Source: Pagrus major (taxonomy: Eukaryota > Chordata > Actinopteri > Spariformes > Sparidae). From it: DNA of 64,000 nt. Below are positions 62,008-64,000 of this stretch, in pieces (positions within the stretch are counted from its first letter, which is position 1; each line of letters starts with the position of its first letter). Under the pieces are notes generated by a model, which worked only from the letters and a program-made list of their open reading frames with translations, made no database searches and was not told the DNA's origin. The translations under genes were made by a program, and so were the position numbers. The DNA is taken from assembly GCF_040436345.1 (NCBI RefSeq), contig NC_133233.1, forward strand, positions 10,311,381-10,375,380. The letters run 5' to 3'.

Positions 62008-63363
62008 GAAGGACAATGAGTATGATTTCATATTTATAACCACTGGTAACACTTGAACCTTCAATGAATCCTCTAAATCTAACAACAGTCAGAGACAAGT
62101 CACTTTCATGTCTGACAGTTTGGATTTTTTTGGTGCAATCGTTATCTTTTGTTCTGAAGTATGACTTTTAGAAGAAAGCCTCTGCTAACTGATCACTGCT
62201 AGAAGTTTTTTGAAATAATGAAATTTTGACGCTCAGGGCTGAGGCCAGTCATTTTTTTTTTAGCTGCCATGGTTATCGAGTATCTGCCAGAAACATAGCT
62301 GAAGAAACGTTTTGGACAGATGGGAATTGACCTTCCCCTAAAGAAACTCTGTATAAAGAAAAGTTGTGCAGGCGAATAAATACTGACCTCTAATTCAGAT
62401 AATGCTATTTGAAACTGAAGTAAAACTTGTTTTTAAATGTATTTATTTGTGTATATATCAAGGTGTTGATATTGAAGAGATGATTAAAAGAAGGAGGGGT
62501 CAGTGTGACTCTTGACTACTCCACTATATTATCACAGAAGTAACTTGTATCTATCTTTCTGCTTTGTGTTTTAACATGATTGATTAACTGAAATAAATTG
62601 AATTGCCAACCAATGCAAACTTTGTGCCAACAAACAAAGTGTGTCTTTCTATTGATTGTGTTGGGAAATATTTGATGGTACTGTTGTTGGGAAATGTTCA
62701 CATCAATATGCTAAAGTCTTACAAACAAGTCATATTGATTAACTACTGGATCTCTGGGCTGCAAAATATAATGATAATGCTTGAATGATTAAAACGTGTG
62801 TATCATAACAGTGATCTGGAAATGTTAGTTTTAGTAGTGAAAGCAATAGTTTTTAATGATGTCACGGCGAGTTGATGAGAAATATTATTTGTCTTAAGGT
62901 AAATAATGCAATAATATAATACATTCATGAGTCACCCTTGCTTTTATTTTGAAAAACCTTTGAGCCGGAAGTATTTGCCCTAGCGACTGTTGTGGGGAAC
63001 AGTGTACTGCTGTTACACGTGTGTAGCTGTCAAAGAAGCGTTTATCCCTTAACAGGAACTCACATGACATTGAATTGTAAGTCTACAAATATGTTGTGAT
63101 GCAAGTATAAAACGTAATAACTTGTAAAAGATCATTTGTAACTACCGAGGCTTTAAACAAAGATTTCTTGTAGTCAATCAGCTAGCGGCTAAGCTAACTT
63201 AGGTAAGGTAACGTTAACGTTATGGTAGCGCGGCTACGCTAATTTAAGGATGTCGGATATGTTACTTATTTTTTTTATTCGCGAATTGTTTATTCACCAG
63301 GTGATATGCTAAACCACAGTTAATCTTATTTTGTAGGCACTGTTGAGTGTTTTCCACGCAATA
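62008..63363. other. mcur1 3' UTR, intergenic space and dph2 leader
   Basis: The left part is the mcur1 3' UTR. The right part, from about 62960, is more CpG-containing (CCGGAAGT, an ETS-like site, at 62966). It probably holds the dph2 promoter and an untranslated first exon, because a splice acceptor TTTTGTAG precedes 63337. Confidence 0.45.
62375..62380 (+). terminator. mcur1 polyadenylation signal
   Basis: AATAAA lies about 370 nt after the stop at 62005-62007. A second candidate AATAAA follows near 62593. Confidence 0.5.
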
Positions 63364-63823
63364 ATGGCTGATGCATTCAGCAGCAGCTCGGAAACGGTAA
63401 TTCAGCGTGTGGTGGACGTAACAGTGAAGACAAACACCCCTCTGGAAAAACTTGAAGAGTTGTATCAGATTAAGAAGACTTGTGAATTCATCTCTGAACG
63501 TCAATTTCAAAAGGTGAGGCCTTTTTTACTTGTAGTCATACAGACATTCAGTCCATCCATTGGTATACAAAAGCATGAAAGGAAAACGTGCTTGTTTAAA
63601 AACAACTCTTTGAATAAAGCTGCTCATTTAAGCAATTGAGGTTAAATCATGTGCAGGAATGCCTGACGCACGTTTAAGAAGAGTGTGTCTAAAATGGTGA
63701 ATGTTCACAGGTTGCCCTTCAGTTTCCTGATGAGCTGCTGGTGGATTCAGTTGCAGTAGCAGTGGAGATCGAGAGAAACAGCAATGCCAAGCCGTTCATT
63801 TTGGGAGATACGTCCTATGGCAG
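63364..63823 (+). CDS. dph2: Diphthamide biosynthesis protein 2, first two coding exons (partial)
   Basis: DPH2 pairs with DPH1 in the radical-SAM Fe-S enzyme that starts diphthamide synthesis on eEF2. The exons seen are 63364-63513 and 63711-63823, joined in phase; the second ends after two bases of a codon before donor GTGAAA. The start [10 protein letters not shown] is the first ATG after the acceptor at 63336. Conserved text includes [30 protein letters not shown] and [11 protein letters not shown], which match human VALQFPDQLLGDAVAVA and FILGDTAYG. The remaining exons lie beyond the right edge, so only about 88 residues of roughly 490 are present. Confidence 0.92.
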
Positions 63824-64000
63824 GTGAAAACACCAGATTCAACAGAGAAAAGTCTGATTTCATGGAATGATACATGCATGCCATGCCATTTTTAGTGCTT
63901 GTGTTTCTCATGCAAAGTGATGTGAAAAAGCAGTGCCCAGTGGTACCTTTACTGACATATTACACAGCCATTTGTATGCTTCACATGTGTTAACTTCCAA

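Overview
The window is vertebrate nuclear DNA, almost certainly from a ray-finned (teleost, probably percomorph) fish. Genes are split by GT-AG introns. The recognisable proteins are vertebrate-specific orthologues with fish-like differences. Intergenic DNA and introns carry CA/TG microsatellites and short non-autonomous DNA transposons of types I know as common in teleosts. There are no prokaryotic operons, CRISPR arrays, viral elements or tRNA/rRNA genes.

Layout. (1) 1-19400: the 5' end of an aryl hydrocarbon receptor repressor gene (ahrr) on the minus strand. Two coding exons are visible (17428-17520, 15384-15565), and they end just after the bHLH domain. The PAS and repressor exons are not seen in the leftmost 15.4 kb, which appears to be a large intron. 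A CpG-rich upstream region (about 18.2-19.4 kb) carries several dioxin-response-like TNGCGTG motifs. (2) 19.4-29.4 kb: gene-poor, full of short transposon remnants, including a duplicated segment flanking one of them and a nested pair. (3) 29457-38464, minus: anks6, a full 17-exon reconstruction giving 959 codons of ankyrin repeats, a Ser/Pro-rich linker and a SAM domain. (4) 40487-42242, plus: rps20, complete in four coding exons, with a probable box C/D snoRNA (SNORD54-like) in intron 2. (5) 44188-50161, plus: an 18-exon kinesin-6 (KIF20A/KIF20B-like) gene of about 803 codons with one GC-AG intron. (6) 51289-55224, plus: rgs9bp, three coding exons, a tail-anchored RGS9 anchor. (7) 57705-62007, plus: mcur1, nine coding exons, an inner-mitochondrial-membrane coiled-coil protein. 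(8) 63364 to the right edge, plus: the first two coding exons of dph2 (diphthamide synthesis).

The genes do not form one pathway. ahrr gives feedback on xenobiotic signalling, anks6 is a ciliary (inversin compartment) scaffold, rps20 is a housekeeping ribosomal gene, the kinesin-6 is probably mitotic, rgs9bp belongs to photoreceptor G-protein shut-off, mcur1 to mitochondrial calcium uptake, and dph2 to eEF2 modification. Exon joins were made by hand from splice motifs, reading-frame phase and remembered family sequences. The phases close in every gene reported, which is the main internal check. I found no convincing new biological system. The most unusual supported items are the intron-hosted snoRNA with an 11-nt match to 18S rRNA, the GC-AG intron, the response-element cluster upstream of ahrr, and layered transposon insertions.
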